Below, piece by piece: positions 44,715 through 52,519 of a stretch of DNA of 64,000 nt; positions within the stretch are counted from its first letter, which is position 1, and every line of letters starts with the position of its first letter. The stretch comes from Pyruvatibacter mobilis (GTDB lineage: Bacteria; Pseudomonadota; Alphaproteobacteria; CGMCC-115125). Under the pieces are notes generated by a model. It ran no database searches. It was not told where the DNA came from and saw only the letters and a program-made list of their open reading frames with translations. A program made the translations under genes and the position numbers. The stretch spans positions 785,501 to 849,500 of the forward strand of contig NZ_CP051630.1 of the NCBI RefSeq assembly GCF_012848855.1. The letters run 5' to 3'.

Positions 44715-45518
44715 ATGTCCCAGGCAGTTGAGGCGAAGGTGAACCCGAATGCGCCGACCGAGGAGGAAGTCCTCTCGGTGAAGCATTACACGGACCGCCT
44801 GTTCAAGTTCCGCATCACCCGCCCGTCTGCCTTCCGCTTCCGCTCCGGCGAGTTTGTGATGATCGGGCTGCCGGGTCCGAAGGGCAAGCCGATCATGCGT
44901 GCTTACTCCGTTGCGAGCCCCTCCTGGGACGACACGCTGGAATTCTTCTCGATCAAGGTGCCGGACGGCCCGCTGACCTCGATGCTGGGCGACATCAAGC
45001 CGGGCGACAAGGTGCTTTTGGGCAAGAAGCCGACAGGCACGCTGGTGCATGACGCGCTGTTGCCGGGCAAGCGGCTTTACATGTTCTCCACCGGCACGGG
45101 CATCGCACCGTTTGCGTCCGTCATGCGGGATCCTGAAACTTATGAGCGGTTCGAGCAGGTGATCCTCACCCATACGTGCCGCGAAGTGGCCGAGCTTGAA
45201 TATGGCAAAGAGCTGACCGAGGGGCTGAAGGACGATCCGCTGGTGGGCGAGATCGCGCCGCAGAAATTCGTTCACTATGGCTCGTGCACCCGCGAGGACT
45301 ATCCGTTCAAGGGGCGCATCACCGATCTCATCACCTCGGGCAAGCTGTTCGAGGATCTCGGCGTGCCGCCGCTGAACCCGGAGGAAGACCGGGTGATGAT
45401 CTGCGGGTCCATGGACATGCTCAAGGACACCAAGGAGCTGTGCGAGAAGGCGGGGCTGGTGGAAGGCTCCAACGCGACGCCAGCGACCTATGTGGTCGAG
45501 CGCGCTTTCGTGGGCTAG
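44715..45518 (+). CDS. fpr: Ferredoxin-NADP reductase, bacterial Fpr type
   Basis: A 267-residue flavoprotein. The FAD motif RAYSVAS (about 57-63), the NADP-binding STGTGIAPF and the ICGSMDML motif are clear, and the chain ends VVERAFVG as in class A bacterial reductases. It shuttles electrons between NADPH and ferredoxin or flavodoxin. AAGGA precedes ATG 44715; the frame to 44697 adds MMKEEA. It lies 1.4 kb from the Rieske-type CMAH-like gene and could feed it, but Fpr is common housekeeping. Confidence 0.93.
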   Translation: MSQAVEAKVNPNAPTEEEVLSVKHYTDRLFKFRITRPSAFRFRSGEFVMIGLPGPKGKPIMRAYSVASPSWDDTLEFFSIKVPDGPLTSMLGDIKPGDKVLLGKKPTGTLVHDALLPGKRLYMFSTGTGIAPFASVMRDPETYERFEQVILTHTCREVAELEYGKELTEGLKDDPLVGEIAPQKFVHYGSCTREDYPFKGRITDLITSGKLFEDLGVPPLNPEEDRVMICGSMDMLKDTKELCEKAGLVEGSNATPATYVVERAFVG

Positions 45519-45577
45519 GGCCTCCGGGCTAGACTGCCGACGACGATTTTCTCACTCATGTTGAAGGTGTGCCGCTG

Positions 45578-46321
45578 ATGGCCGTCACCCTGCTTTGCGC
45601 CGGTGAGATGCCGGAGGGCGAGGGCGTCCGCCTGCGTGAGCGGCTGGCGGAGCTGCGTGCTGTCCATGCGGCCGACCGGCAATTGCTGGCCCAGGGCGAC
45701 ATGGCGGGCACCGATGTGCTGGCCAAGAGCGAGCTGGTGCGTGAGCTGTCGAAGCAGGCGCATGGGGTGAGTGTCTCCGGCGGGGTAAGGCCCGAACTGG
45801 CCCCGGCGCTGGATGCGGCACTGATGGACACGGCGCTGTCCGAGTGGCGTACGGCGAAAGAGCCGAGGCGCCTGGGTCTCGCCATGGGGCGGGCCATTGC
45901 CTATTGCCTGGCAATGGACATGCGGTTTCCCGACATCGCCGGTGTGCCTGACGGCATGGCATTCGAGCTGCTGCGCAGTCTTGATGCGCCCATTGCGCTC
46001 AAGGGCGAGACCGGCGGTGTGGCGGTGGTGACCGCCGAAGAAGAAGCGCTGTCGGCGGAAGCTGTTGGCGTTGTGGCGCGCTCCGCTGCGATAGCGCAGC
46101 TTTGTGCCTCGGCCATCTCGCGGACAGTGACACGTCCTGAGGGTGAACTGACGGCGGAAGCCGTGTGGGATGCGCTGGGCGAGGGGGCGCGGGTGGCCTC
46201 TGCCTTGCGCTCTGGCGGGCATCTCAAATCAGCGGTACTGACCTTCCGCGGTCGCGGCCGGGCGATCGGCCCGATCGACGGCGACCGGCTGCTGCGCTTC
46301 GGTGTGTCCAACTGGCGCTGA
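45578..46321 (+). CDS. Conserved hypothetical protein beside fpr
   Basis: A 247-residue alanine-rich soluble protein. I recognise no domain, signal peptide or membrane helix. Predicted features are an N-terminal helical region (LRERLAELRAVHAADRQLLAQG), a middle part with MGRAIAYCLAMDMRFPDIAG, and a C-terminal GGHLKSAVLTFRGRGRAIGPIDGDRLLRFG. Codon use is like its neighbours, so it is a real gene. It follows fpr by 59 bp on the same strand and may share its transcript. Confidence 0.6.
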   Translation: MAVTLLCAGEMPEGEGVRLRERLAELRAVHAADRQLLAQGDMAGTDVLAKSELVRELSKQAHGVSVSGGVRPELAPALDAALMDTALSEWRTAKEPRRLGLAMGRAIAYCLAMDMRFPDIAGVPDGMAFELLRSLDAPIALKGETGGVAVVTAEEEALSAEAVGVVARSAAIAQLCASAISRTVTRPEGELTAEAVWDALGEGARVASALRSGGHLKSAVLTFRGRGRAIGPIDGDRLLRFGVSNWR

Positions 46322-46340
46322 CAGGCGCTGACGGGCCTGG

Positions 46341-46994
46341 TCAGTCGCGGGCGGCGGCATCGGCCAGCTGGGCCGGGGTGCCGGTGGCGATCAGGCGGGC
46401 GTGGCGGGTGATGCGCTCGATGGGCCAGTCCCACCAGGCCAGCTCGAGCAGGCGGGCAATGTCTTCTTCTGAATGACGCATACGGATGATCCGGGCGGGA
46501 TTGCCTGCGACCATGGCGTAGGGCGGCACATCGCTGGCGACCACGGCCTTCGACGCGATGACCGCGCCGTGGCCGACGGTGATGCCGGCCATCAGGGTGG
46601 CGTCATAACCGATCCAGACATCATGGCCGATGACGAGATCACCCTTGTGCGGCCAGGCATCGGGCATGGCGCCAGCCCAGTCGGCCCCGAAGATGGCGAA
46701 GGGGAAGCTCGACACGGTGTCGGTGAGATGGTTGCCGCCATTCATCAGGAATTCCGCACCATGGGCGATCGAGCAGAACCTGCCGATCACCAGCCGGTCG
46801 CCGATGAAATCGAACAGGTAGCGCACATTTTCCTCGAAGGCCTTGGGGTCGTCGAAGGAATGGTAATAGCTGTACTCGCCGATCTCGATCTGCGGGTTGG
46901 TGACGAGCGGCTTGAGGAAGACCATGGAGGGCTGCCCCTCGATGGGGAACAGGGCCGTGGCGTCGGGCGCGGTGAGGTCGGGGGGTGTCGGCAT
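46341..46994 (-). CDS. CatB-like xenobiotic acetyltransferase (hexapeptide repeat)
   Basis: A 217-residue left-handed beta-helix protein. IGRFCSIAHGAEFLMNGGNHLTDTVSSFPF (about 82-111) is the signature of the XAT/CatB/Vat group, with the catalytic histidine in GGNH, and IGHDVWIGYDATLMAGITVGHGAVIASKAVVASDVPPYAMVAGNPARII is the usual C-terminal coil. Such enzymes acetylate chloramphenicol or streptogramins, but most chromosomal members have other hydroxyl acceptors, often sugars. ATG 46994 gives the family length. Resistance should not be assumed. Confidence 0.88.
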   Translation of the reverse strand: MPTPPDLTAPDATALFPIEGQPSMVFLKPLVTNPQIEIGEYSYYHSFDDPKAFEENVRYLFDFIGDRLVIGRFCSIAHGAEFLMNGGNHLTDTVSSFPFAIFGADWAGAMPDAWPHKGDLVIGHDVWIGYDATLMAGITVGHGAVIASKAVVASDVPPYAMVAGNPARIIRMRHSEEDIARLLELAWWDWPIERITRHARLIATGTPAQLADAAARD

Positions 46995-47098
46995 GGCCTG
47001 GATCCTTGATGAGTTTGCGCATTTGCCGCGTGCGGGGCTTTTGGCGCACACTTATCGTAATCACATCAAGATCGCATCAGGGTCGGGGACTTTCTGGC

Positions 47099-47719
47099 AT
47101 GGGTTTTTACGAAAAGCATATTCTGCCGCGCTTTCTGGACGTGGCCTGCGGGGCCAAGCCGATTACCTATCAGCGGCGCAAGGTGGTGCCGCAGGCTGAG
47201 GGCCGGGTGCTGGAGATCGGCATGGGGTCGGGGCTGAACCTGCCGTATTACGACAAGGCGAAGGTGGAGATGGTGTTCGGCCTCGAACCGTCCGAAGGCA
47301 TGCGCGAGCGGGCCGCCCCGCGGGTGAAGGAGGCGGGCATTCCCGTCGAGTTCATCGACCTGCCGGGGGAGGAGATCCCGCTGGATGCCAATTCGGTGGA
47401 TACGGTGCTGCTCACCTATACGCTGTGCACCATCCCTGACGGCATCAAGGCGCTGGAAGGCATGGCCCGGGTGCTGAAGCCGGGCGGCAAGCTCATCTTC
47501 TGCGAGCATGGCAAGGCCCCGGACATGGGCGTGGCGCGCTGGCAGGACCGCATCAACCCCATGTGGAAGAAGATCGCCGGCGGCTGCAATCTCAATCGTC
47601 CGATCCCGGACATGCTGGCCGAGGGTGGGTTCCGGATCGAGGGGATGGAGCAGATGTATCTGCCGTCCACGCCGAAATTCGCCGGGTATAATTACTGGGG
47701 CCAGGCGGTGCAGGGCTAA
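47099..47719 (+). CDS. Class I SAM-dependent methyltransferase, METTL7-like
   Basis: A 206-residue protein. Motif I LEIGMGSGLNLPYYD (about 38-52), GLEPSEGMRERA, LTYTLCTIPDGIKAL and RVLKPGGKLIFCEHG are present. The initial FYEKHILPRFLDVACG and the late KKIAGGCNLNRPI and GYNYWGQA segments mark the group related to METTL7 thiol/lipid methyltransferases. ATG 47099 lies 104 bp from the divergent acetyltransferase start. Substrate unknown. Confidence 0.82.
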   Translation: MGFYEKHILPRFLDVACGAKPITYQRRKVVPQAEGRVLEIGMGSGLNLPYYDKAKVEMVFGLEPSEGMRERAAPRVKEAGIPVEFIDLPGEEIPLDANSVDTVLLTYTLCTIPDGIKALEGMARVLKPGGKLIFCEHGKAPDMGVARWQDRINPMWKKIAGGCNLNRPIPDMLAEGGFRIEGMEQMYLPSTPKFAGYNYWGQAVQG

Positions 47720-47766
47720 GGTTTTTGATCGACACTGTGCGGGAGCATGTCCGTGCCTCCCATGGG

Positions 47767-48032
47767 CCCTCCGGTCACGCCGGAGGGACAGCGGATTTAT
47801 TCAGGTATTCATCCCCCTCCGCTCTCCCTCCGGCTTGACCGGAGGGTCTATCTGACTGGCGGCACGGGAGGTGGTGGAGGCTCACCCCCTCACCCTCCCA
47901 CATGCTTGCGCATGCGGGCCCCTCCCTCTCCCGCGAGGGGAGAGGGGTTTTGGGGGCTGCGCGTATCCATCCCCCTCCGCTTTCCCTCCGGCTTGACCGG
48001 AGGGTCTATGTGACTGGTGGTATGGGAGGTGG
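47767..48032. repeat. REP-like mosaic with a 69-bp direct repeat
   Basis: Two 69-bp copies at 47806-47874 and 47964-48032 agree at 63 of 69 positions. Each has the hairpin CCCTCCGG/CCGGAGGG. A third short hairpin of the same kind lies at 47767-47787. Between the copies lies another palindromic block with CTCTCCC-GCGA-GGGGAGAG (about 47927-47945). This resembles intergenic palindromic repeats common in proteobacteria and may be a small mobile REP unit. No coding region is seen. Confidence 0.85.
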
Positions 48033-48042
48033 CTGAGAGCTG

Positions 48043-48423
48043 CTAAGCCGTCCGCCCGTCTACACGCCAGGGCGGGAAGCGGCGGTTGGGGCTTTCCTGC
48101 AGGAAGCAGATGCGGTTGCCGTCCGGGTCGGACAGATAGGCTTCCCGCCACAGCCATGACTGGTCTTCGGGCTGGGAGTCGAAAGTGATGCCGCGGGCCT
48201 CCGCGTCCTTCACGGCTGTGTCCACATCCGCAAACTCGAAATAGACCACCGTGGTGGCGCCGGAGATCGTGTCTGCCTGGTGCACGGAGAAGGTGTCGCC
48301 CGCTGGCATCTCGAAGCGTGCGTAATGTCCATCCTCGACGATCAGCGTCATGCCAAGGCGGGTGTAGAACTCAATCGCGCGGGGAATGTCGGTGGCACCG
48401 ACCGTGACCTGGTTGAGCTTCAT
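48043..48423 (-). CDS. VOC (glyoxalase/bleomycin-resistance) family protein
   Basis: A 126-residue protein with two beta-alpha-beta-beta-beta units. QVTVGATDIPRAIEFYTRLGM opens it and YLSDPDGNRICFLQ closes it, as in VOC proteins. The metal ligands expected are not all obvious, so it may be a binding protein and not an enzyme. The ATG at 48423 overlaps the stop of the TrmO-like gene (ATGA), so the two are coupled. Confidence 0.87.
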   Translation of the reverse strand: MKLNQVTVGATDIPRAIEFYTRLGMTLIVEDGHYARFEMPAGDTFSVHQADTISGATTVVYFEFADVDTAVKDAEARGITFDSQPEDQSWLWREAYLSDPDGNRICFLQESPNRRFPPWRVDGRTA

Positions 48424-48911
48424 GACAGGGTCTCCTGTGTGTCCCAATAGCTTTCCATGATGGCGCGGGCCCAGTCGGGTTCCTTGAGTGGGCCGCGGGG
48501 GAGGAAGCCGTGCATGACGGGCTTGAGGTCGAGGACCGGGGTGCCGTCGATGGCATCCAGGCCCGTCAGGTGGAGGGTGCGGCCGTCCACCCGGTCGATG
48601 CGGGCGATGGTGGCGCCGAGGCGGTTGGGGCGGCCCTTGCCGCGCTGGGCGAAGATGCCGACGCGGGGCCAGTCGGTGTTGCCGCGCGGGTGGCGGGCCT
48701 TGCCTTCCACTTCCCCGTCCGGGACCTGATGGAACAGGTAGATCACTTCCACATGGCTGAAGGCGTCAAGGCCCATCAGCGCTTCGGCATCGAAGCGGTC
48801 GTCCAGGGTGATTGAGGCGGGGACGCTGTCCCAGTCATCATCGATGGGCTCGGTGCGGGTGGCGGTGACGCGGCCGATGGGGGTGATGGAAAACCGCTCG
48901 GTGTCTGCCAT
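48420..48911 (-). CDS. TsaA/TrmO-like SAM-dependent methyltransferase (UPF0066)
   Basis: A 163-residue beta-barrel protein. GKARHPRGNTDWPRVGIFAQRGKGRPNRLG (about 69-98) and VLDLKPV are the family hallmarks. E. coli TrmO N6-methylates t6A37 in threonine tRNAs; this shorter protein has the catalytic domain only. It starts at ATG 48911 after GGAGACAGA and is the first gene of the pair with the VOC protein, divergent from the SOS operon. Confidence 0.82.
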   Translation of the reverse strand: MADTERFSITPIGRVTATRTEPIDDDWDSVPASITLDDRFDAEALMGLDAFSHVEVIYLFHQVPDGEVEGKARHPRGNTDWPRVGIFAQRGKGRPNRLGATIARIDRVDGRTLHLTGLDAIDGTPVLDLKPVMHGFLPRGPLKEPDWARAIMESYWDTQETLS

Positions 48912-48994
48912 TTCTGTCTCCTCATGCTGGCGGCAATCTAGCAGAGGGGCGGGGCGGCTGAGGGGGCTCTATCTGCGCAAAGATGATTCTTCAT

Positions 48995-49034
48995 TTGACT
49001 CCTGACAGGCGGGAAAATAGAACAAAACAGGAAC
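48995..49034 (+). promoter_or_regulatory. SOS promoter with LexA box upstream of imuA
   Basis: TTGACT (48995-49000) and TAGAAC (49018-49023) are spaced by 17 bp. The LexA box GAAC-AAAACAG-GAAC lies at 49020-49034 and covers the -10 end. GAAC-N7-GAAC is the direct-repeat SOS box of alphaproteobacteria. A second palindrome, GGAATAT-AAGC-ATATTCC, follows at 49041-49058; its role is not known. Confidence 0.85.
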
Positions 49035-49103
49035 TATCTAGGAATATAAGCATATTCCGGGTGTGAAACAGGCCCGAAAAGGGTGAGGAAAGCAGCGGGT
49101 GTG

Positions 49104-49967
49104 ATGGCGGACAGGGCGGCAAAACAGGAGGTGCTGAGCGCGCTTAGGCGCGATCTCTCACGTCTTGAGTCGCCTCAGGAGGTGCGGCCGGCCCTGTCCC
49201 TCGGCGAGGCGGCGCTGGACCGGCGTCTGACAGGAGGCCGCGGGCTGATCCTGGGCGGGCTGCACGAGATTGTCGGCACGGCCTATCCGGATATGGGGGC
49301 GGTGTCGGGCTTTGCGGCGGCGCTGGGGGCGCGGCTCACAGCGCAGGGGTCACCGCCCGCAAAACCCGCGCTTGTGTGGGTGGTGCAGGGCACCGGCAGC
49401 CATGATCTGGGCCTGCTCTACGGGCCCGGCCTGCGGATGCTGGGGCTTGATCCGCGCCAACTGGTGCTGGTGCGCGTGCGGGATGACCGCGAGGCGCTGT
49501 GGGTGACGGAGGAAGCCCTGAAGACGCCTGACCTTGCGGGCGTGGTGACGGAGCTGGGCGGGGGCAGGGCCTATGACCTCAAGGCCTCGCGGCGGCTGCA
49601 GCTGGCGGCGGAGAAGTTCGGGCGGCCGGCACTGCTTCTGGCGGGGCATGCGGCGGGGGCGGCGTCGGCGCCGTCCGCGGCGCTGACGCGGTTCCGGATT
49701 TCATCGGCGGCAAGTGCCGCCAATCCCCTGACACCGACCGCCCCCGGACGGCTTCGGTTCTCGGTTCATCTCGACCGGGTGCGCGGCGGTGCGCCCTGTC
49801 ATTTCCTGATGGAGTGGATGCATGAGACGCATCGTTTCGCTGTGGCTGCCAGGCTTTCCCGTGGAGCGGATGCAGCGCCACGCCGACAGGGCGCAGGCGG
49901 AGCTGCAGCGGCTGCGCGGCCGGAGGCCCCGGCGCGCGCCCGGCCTGCAAAAAAACTCGCCGTCTGA
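49104..49967 (+). CDS. imuA: ImuA, SOS mutagenesis accessory protein
   Basis: A 287-residue RecA/SulA-like protein. LTGGRGLILGGLHEIVG, WVVQGTGSHDLGLLYGPGL and LVLVRVRDDREALWVTEEAL are typical of ImuA. It helps ImuB and DnaE2 in translesion synthesis. ATG 49104 is chosen; GTG 49101 and GTG 49083 are alternatives. The recognisable domain ends near CHFLMEWMHETHRF. The last 45 residues are alanine/arginine-rich and are read in a different frame through the first 146 bp of imuB. Confidence 0.9.
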   Translation: MADRAAKQEVLSALRRDLSRLESPQEVRPALSLGEAALDRRLTGGRGLILGGLHEIVGTAYPDMGAVSGFAAALGARLTAQGSPPAKPALVWVVQGTGSHDLGLLYGPGLRMLGLDPRQLVLVRVRDDREALWVTEEALKTPDLAGVVTELGGGRAYDLKASRRLQLAAEKFGRPALLLAGHAAGAASAPSAALTRFRISSAASAANPLTPTAPGRLRFSVHLDRVRGGAPCHFLMEWMHETHRFAVAARLSRGADAAPRRQGAGGAAAAARPEAPARARPAKKLAV

Positions 49968-51492
49968 TGCGGCAGAAGGCGGGCGGCAGGCGCCCTTTGC
50001 GCTGATCGACGCGGTGAAGGGCGGGCTGCGGATTGCGGCCACCAACGGAACGGCGGCGGCGGCGGGCATCCGCCCGGGCCAGCGGCTGGCGGATGCGCGC
50101 GCCCTGGTGCCGGCGCTCGAGGTACAGGACCGGGACAGCGCGGGAGATGCCCGGCGGCTGACGCGGCTGGCGGAATGGGCGACGCGCTACACGCCCTGGA
50201 CGCGGGCCGAAGAGGTGCCGGTGGGCGCGCATGAGGGCTGCGGGCTGCTTTTGGATATTTCCGGCTGCGCACATCTGTTCGGCGGCGAGCAGGCGCTGCT
50301 GGAAGATGTGCTGGGCCGCATGGCGGGCATGGGCCATGACGCGCGGGCGGCGGTGGCGGATACGGTGGGGGCTGCCTGGGCGGTTGCGCGCTACGGGCAG
50401 GAGCGTCTGCGCATCGTCAAGCCGGGGGCTGTGCGTGAGGCGGTGGTGCCGCTGCCGCTTGCGGCTCTGCGTATCTCGCAGGAGATGGCGGATGATCTGG
50501 GGCGGCTGGGGCTTGTGAGCATCGGTGACGTGCTGGCACGGCCGCGGGCACCGCTGGTGGCGCGGTTTGGTGCGTTTTTGGGCCAGCGGCTGGACCAGGC
50601 GGTTGGCGGGCGCGGGGAGCCGGTGGCCCCTGATGCTGTCCGGGTGCTGGCGCGGGCGCGGCTGTTGTTCGGCGATCCGCTGATCGCGCTTGATGGCATC
50701 GTGGCGGCGATCACGCTGGCGGCGCGGGATCTGTCAGCGGAGCTTGTGCGCCGCCAGCAGGGAGCGCGGCGGTTGCGGCTGCAGCTCTACCGGGTGGATG
50801 GGCAGCGCTTTGTGTTTGATGCGGGCGCGTCATCGCCTTTGCAGGATGCCGACCGGATCGCGGCGCTGTTTGCGGAAAAGCTGGTGCCGGCGGGCGGGCT
50901 GTCGGGGGCGGATATCGATGTGGGCTATGGCGTCGAAGGCGTGGTGCTGGAAGCCTGCGCCGTTGACAGCGTTGCCCAGCGGCAGACGGATCTGACGCAG
51001 GAACAGACGGATGGTTCGAGCCTGGAAGAGCTGATCGACCGGCTGTCGAACCGGCTGGGGGCCGGGCGCGTCGTGCAACTGACGGCGCGGGCGAGCCATC
51101 TGCCGGAGCGGGCGCAGGGCAGCGTGCCTGCGGTGTCGGCCCGCGACATGACGGTGGAGGACGGTGTGCCGCCGCTGGTGATGTATGGCGACGCGCCGCT
51201 GCGGCCGATCCGCATGCTGACGCCGCCCGAACCCGTGGAAGTGGTGGCGGAGGTGCCGGAGGGCCCGCCGCGGCAGTTCCGCTGGCGGCGGATGCTGCAT
51301 GCGGTGGCGAAGGCGGAGGGGCCGGAGCGGCTGGCGCCGGAATGGTGGCTGGCGGCGGATCGCGGCAGCGTCACGCGGGATTATTACCGGGTGGAGGACG
51401 AGGCGGGGCGGCGCTTCTGGATCTATCGCGACGGGCTTTATGAGCGCGAGACAACGGCGCCGCGCTGGTTCATGCACGGGGTGTTTGCGTGA
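49822..51492 (+). CDS. imuB: ImuB, Y-family polymerase-like mutasome hub
   Basis: A 556-residue protein. It starts MRRIVSLWLPGFPVER, typical for ImuB, and has the DinB/UmuC-like palm and little-finger regions (FALIDAVKGGLRIAATN, LLLDISGCAHLFGGE). The acidic residues of active Y-family polymerases are not in place, as expected for ImuB. The C-terminal domain has WQRM-like FRWRRMLH and EWWLAADRGSVTRDYYRVED. It binds the beta clamp and recruits DnaE2. It overlaps imuA by 146 bp. Confidence 0.92.
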   Translation: MRRIVSLWLPGFPVERMQRHADRAQAELQRLRGRRPRRAPGLQKNSPSDAAEGGRQAPFALIDAVKGGLRIAATNGTAAAAGIRPGQRLADARALVPALEVQDRDSAGDARRLTRLAEWATRYTPWTRAEEVPVGAHEGCGLLLDISGCAHLFGGEQALLEDVLGRMAGMGHDARAAVADTVGAAWAVARYGQERLRIVKPGAVREAVVPLPLAALRISQEMADDLGRLGLVSIGDVLARPRAPLVARFGAFLGQRLDQAVGGRGEPVAPDAVRVLARARLLFGDPLIALDGIVAAITLAARDLSAELVRRQQGARRLRLQLYRVDGQRFVFDAGASSPLQDADRIAALFAEKLVPAGGLSGADIDVGYGVEGVVLEACAVDSVAQRQTDLTQEQTDGSSLEELIDRLSNRLGAGRVVQLTARASHLPERAQGSVPAVSARDMTVEDGVPPLVMYGDAPLRPIRMLTPPEPVEVVAEVPEGPPRQFRWRRMLHAVAKAEGPERLAPEWWLAADRGSVTRDYYRVEDEAGRRFWIYRDGLYERETTAPRWFMHGVFA

Positions 51493-51542
51493 TGGGTGTT
51501 TGCGTGATGAGTGGTCGTGCGCGCGGGCAGGAGGGCGGGCTG

Positions 51543-52283
51543 TCAGGCGCTCCTGCGGGTGCCTTCATGTTCCTGCTGCAGGACCTCGGCATTGCGCTCG
51601 GTCACCTTCTTGAGGATGGCCTTGACGCGCAGATGGCCGAACACTTCAAGCGACAGGGGAATGGAGGCCGCAGCCATGGCCGCGGCACGGTCCGTATCCA
51701 GATTATCGGCAAGCCGGTCATAGAAGGTGGTGACGTCGAACTCGGCCAGCGCTTCGGCCAGGGCCTGGTACTGCTTGAGATAGGGGGTGCCGTAGCCCTT
51801 GCGGGGGTCGAAGCCGAGAGACTGGACCCGCGCCCAGGTGGAGAGGAGGGCGGCGTCCTGCGCGCTGACCGTCCGCCGTCCGCCGGGGCCCTCATTGAGG
51901 GTGATGATGCCTTCAGCCGCGATCTCGCCGATCTCCTCCAGGGTCATGCCGCTTTCGTCGGCGATCTTTTCCACATCGACCGGGGTGCGGTTGGCTTCGG
52001 CCCCCAGCCGGTCGGCGAGCATGATTTCCAGGCCGAACAGGCCGGGCACCATGTCCGGGTCGCGGTCGCCGGCTTCCTCGATCAGGCGGCGGATGACGCC
52101 GAGCGGCAGGAAGCGCTCGCGCTGCAGGGTGCGGATGAGGTTGAGGCGGTGGAGGTGGCTTTCATTGTAGATCGCCACATTGGTCTTGGGGCGTTCGGGC
52201 TCCGGCAGCAGGCCTTCGCGGATGTAGTAGCGGATGGTCTCGCGCCCGATGCCGCTGCGGTCCTCGAGTTCCTTCATCTTCAT
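51543..52283 (-). CDS. MerR-family transcriptional regulator between imuB and dnaE2
   Basis: A 246-residue regulator with an N-terminal winged helix: MKELEDRSGIGRETIRYYIREGLLPEPERPKTNVAIYNESHL (about 3-44). A second helical part with KIADESGMTLEEIGEIAAEGIITL (about 130-153) looks like a further DNA- or ligand-binding domain; the chain has no cysteine cluster, so metal sensing is unlikely. It points against the imu genes and splits them. A palindrome lies 140 bp upstream of its start. ATG 52283 gives the proper domain start. Confidence 0.85.
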   Translation of the reverse strand: MKMKELEDRSGIGRETIRYYIREGLLPEPERPKTNVAIYNESHLHRLNLIRTLQRERFLPLGVIRRLIEEAGDRDPDMVPGLFGLEIMLADRLGAEANRTPVDVEKIADESGMTLEEIGEIAAEGIITLNEGPGGRRTVSAQDAALLSTWARVQSLGFDPRKGYGTPYLKQYQALAEALAEFDVTTFYDRLADNLDTDRAAAMAAASIPLSLEVFGHLRVKAILKKVTERNAEVLQQEHEGTRRSA

Positions 52284-52422
52284 GGCGGCCCACTCCCTGA
52301 TCCCGACCGGTTGTTGGTGTCTCCCGCGATGCCGGGCGGCATCCGCCACGGGGGCGGTGCGCGCGGGACGCTGCGTGCGGGGCGGTGTTCCCGAGCACGG
52401 GGCGTGGAGACCTGCTCATCTT

Positions 52423-52441
52423 TGCGGAGCAATACTCCGCA
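52423..52441. promoter_or_regulatory. Inverted repeat between MerR-type gene and dnaE2
   Basis: TGCGGAG (52423-52429) and CTCCGCA (52435-52441) are perfect inverted repeats with a CAATA spacer. MerR proteins bind such short palindromes between -35 and -10, so it is a candidate operator for the divergent MerR gene and dnaE2. No GAAC-N7-GAAC box was found in this gap. Confidence 0.45.
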
Positions 52442-52519
52442 GTTTTCGCCGGTGCTGCGCAAAAGGTCAAGCCGGGCGGGGCGGGAGGCCGTGGCGGCAC
52501 CGGTGACGGGGGAGGCCGC

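Noticed and set aside
46341-46994. Antibiotic resistance gene call for the CatB-like acetyltransferase
   Set aside because: The fold and signature are shared by many chromosomal sugar or small-molecule acetyltransferases; nothing shows a drug substrate or a mobile context.
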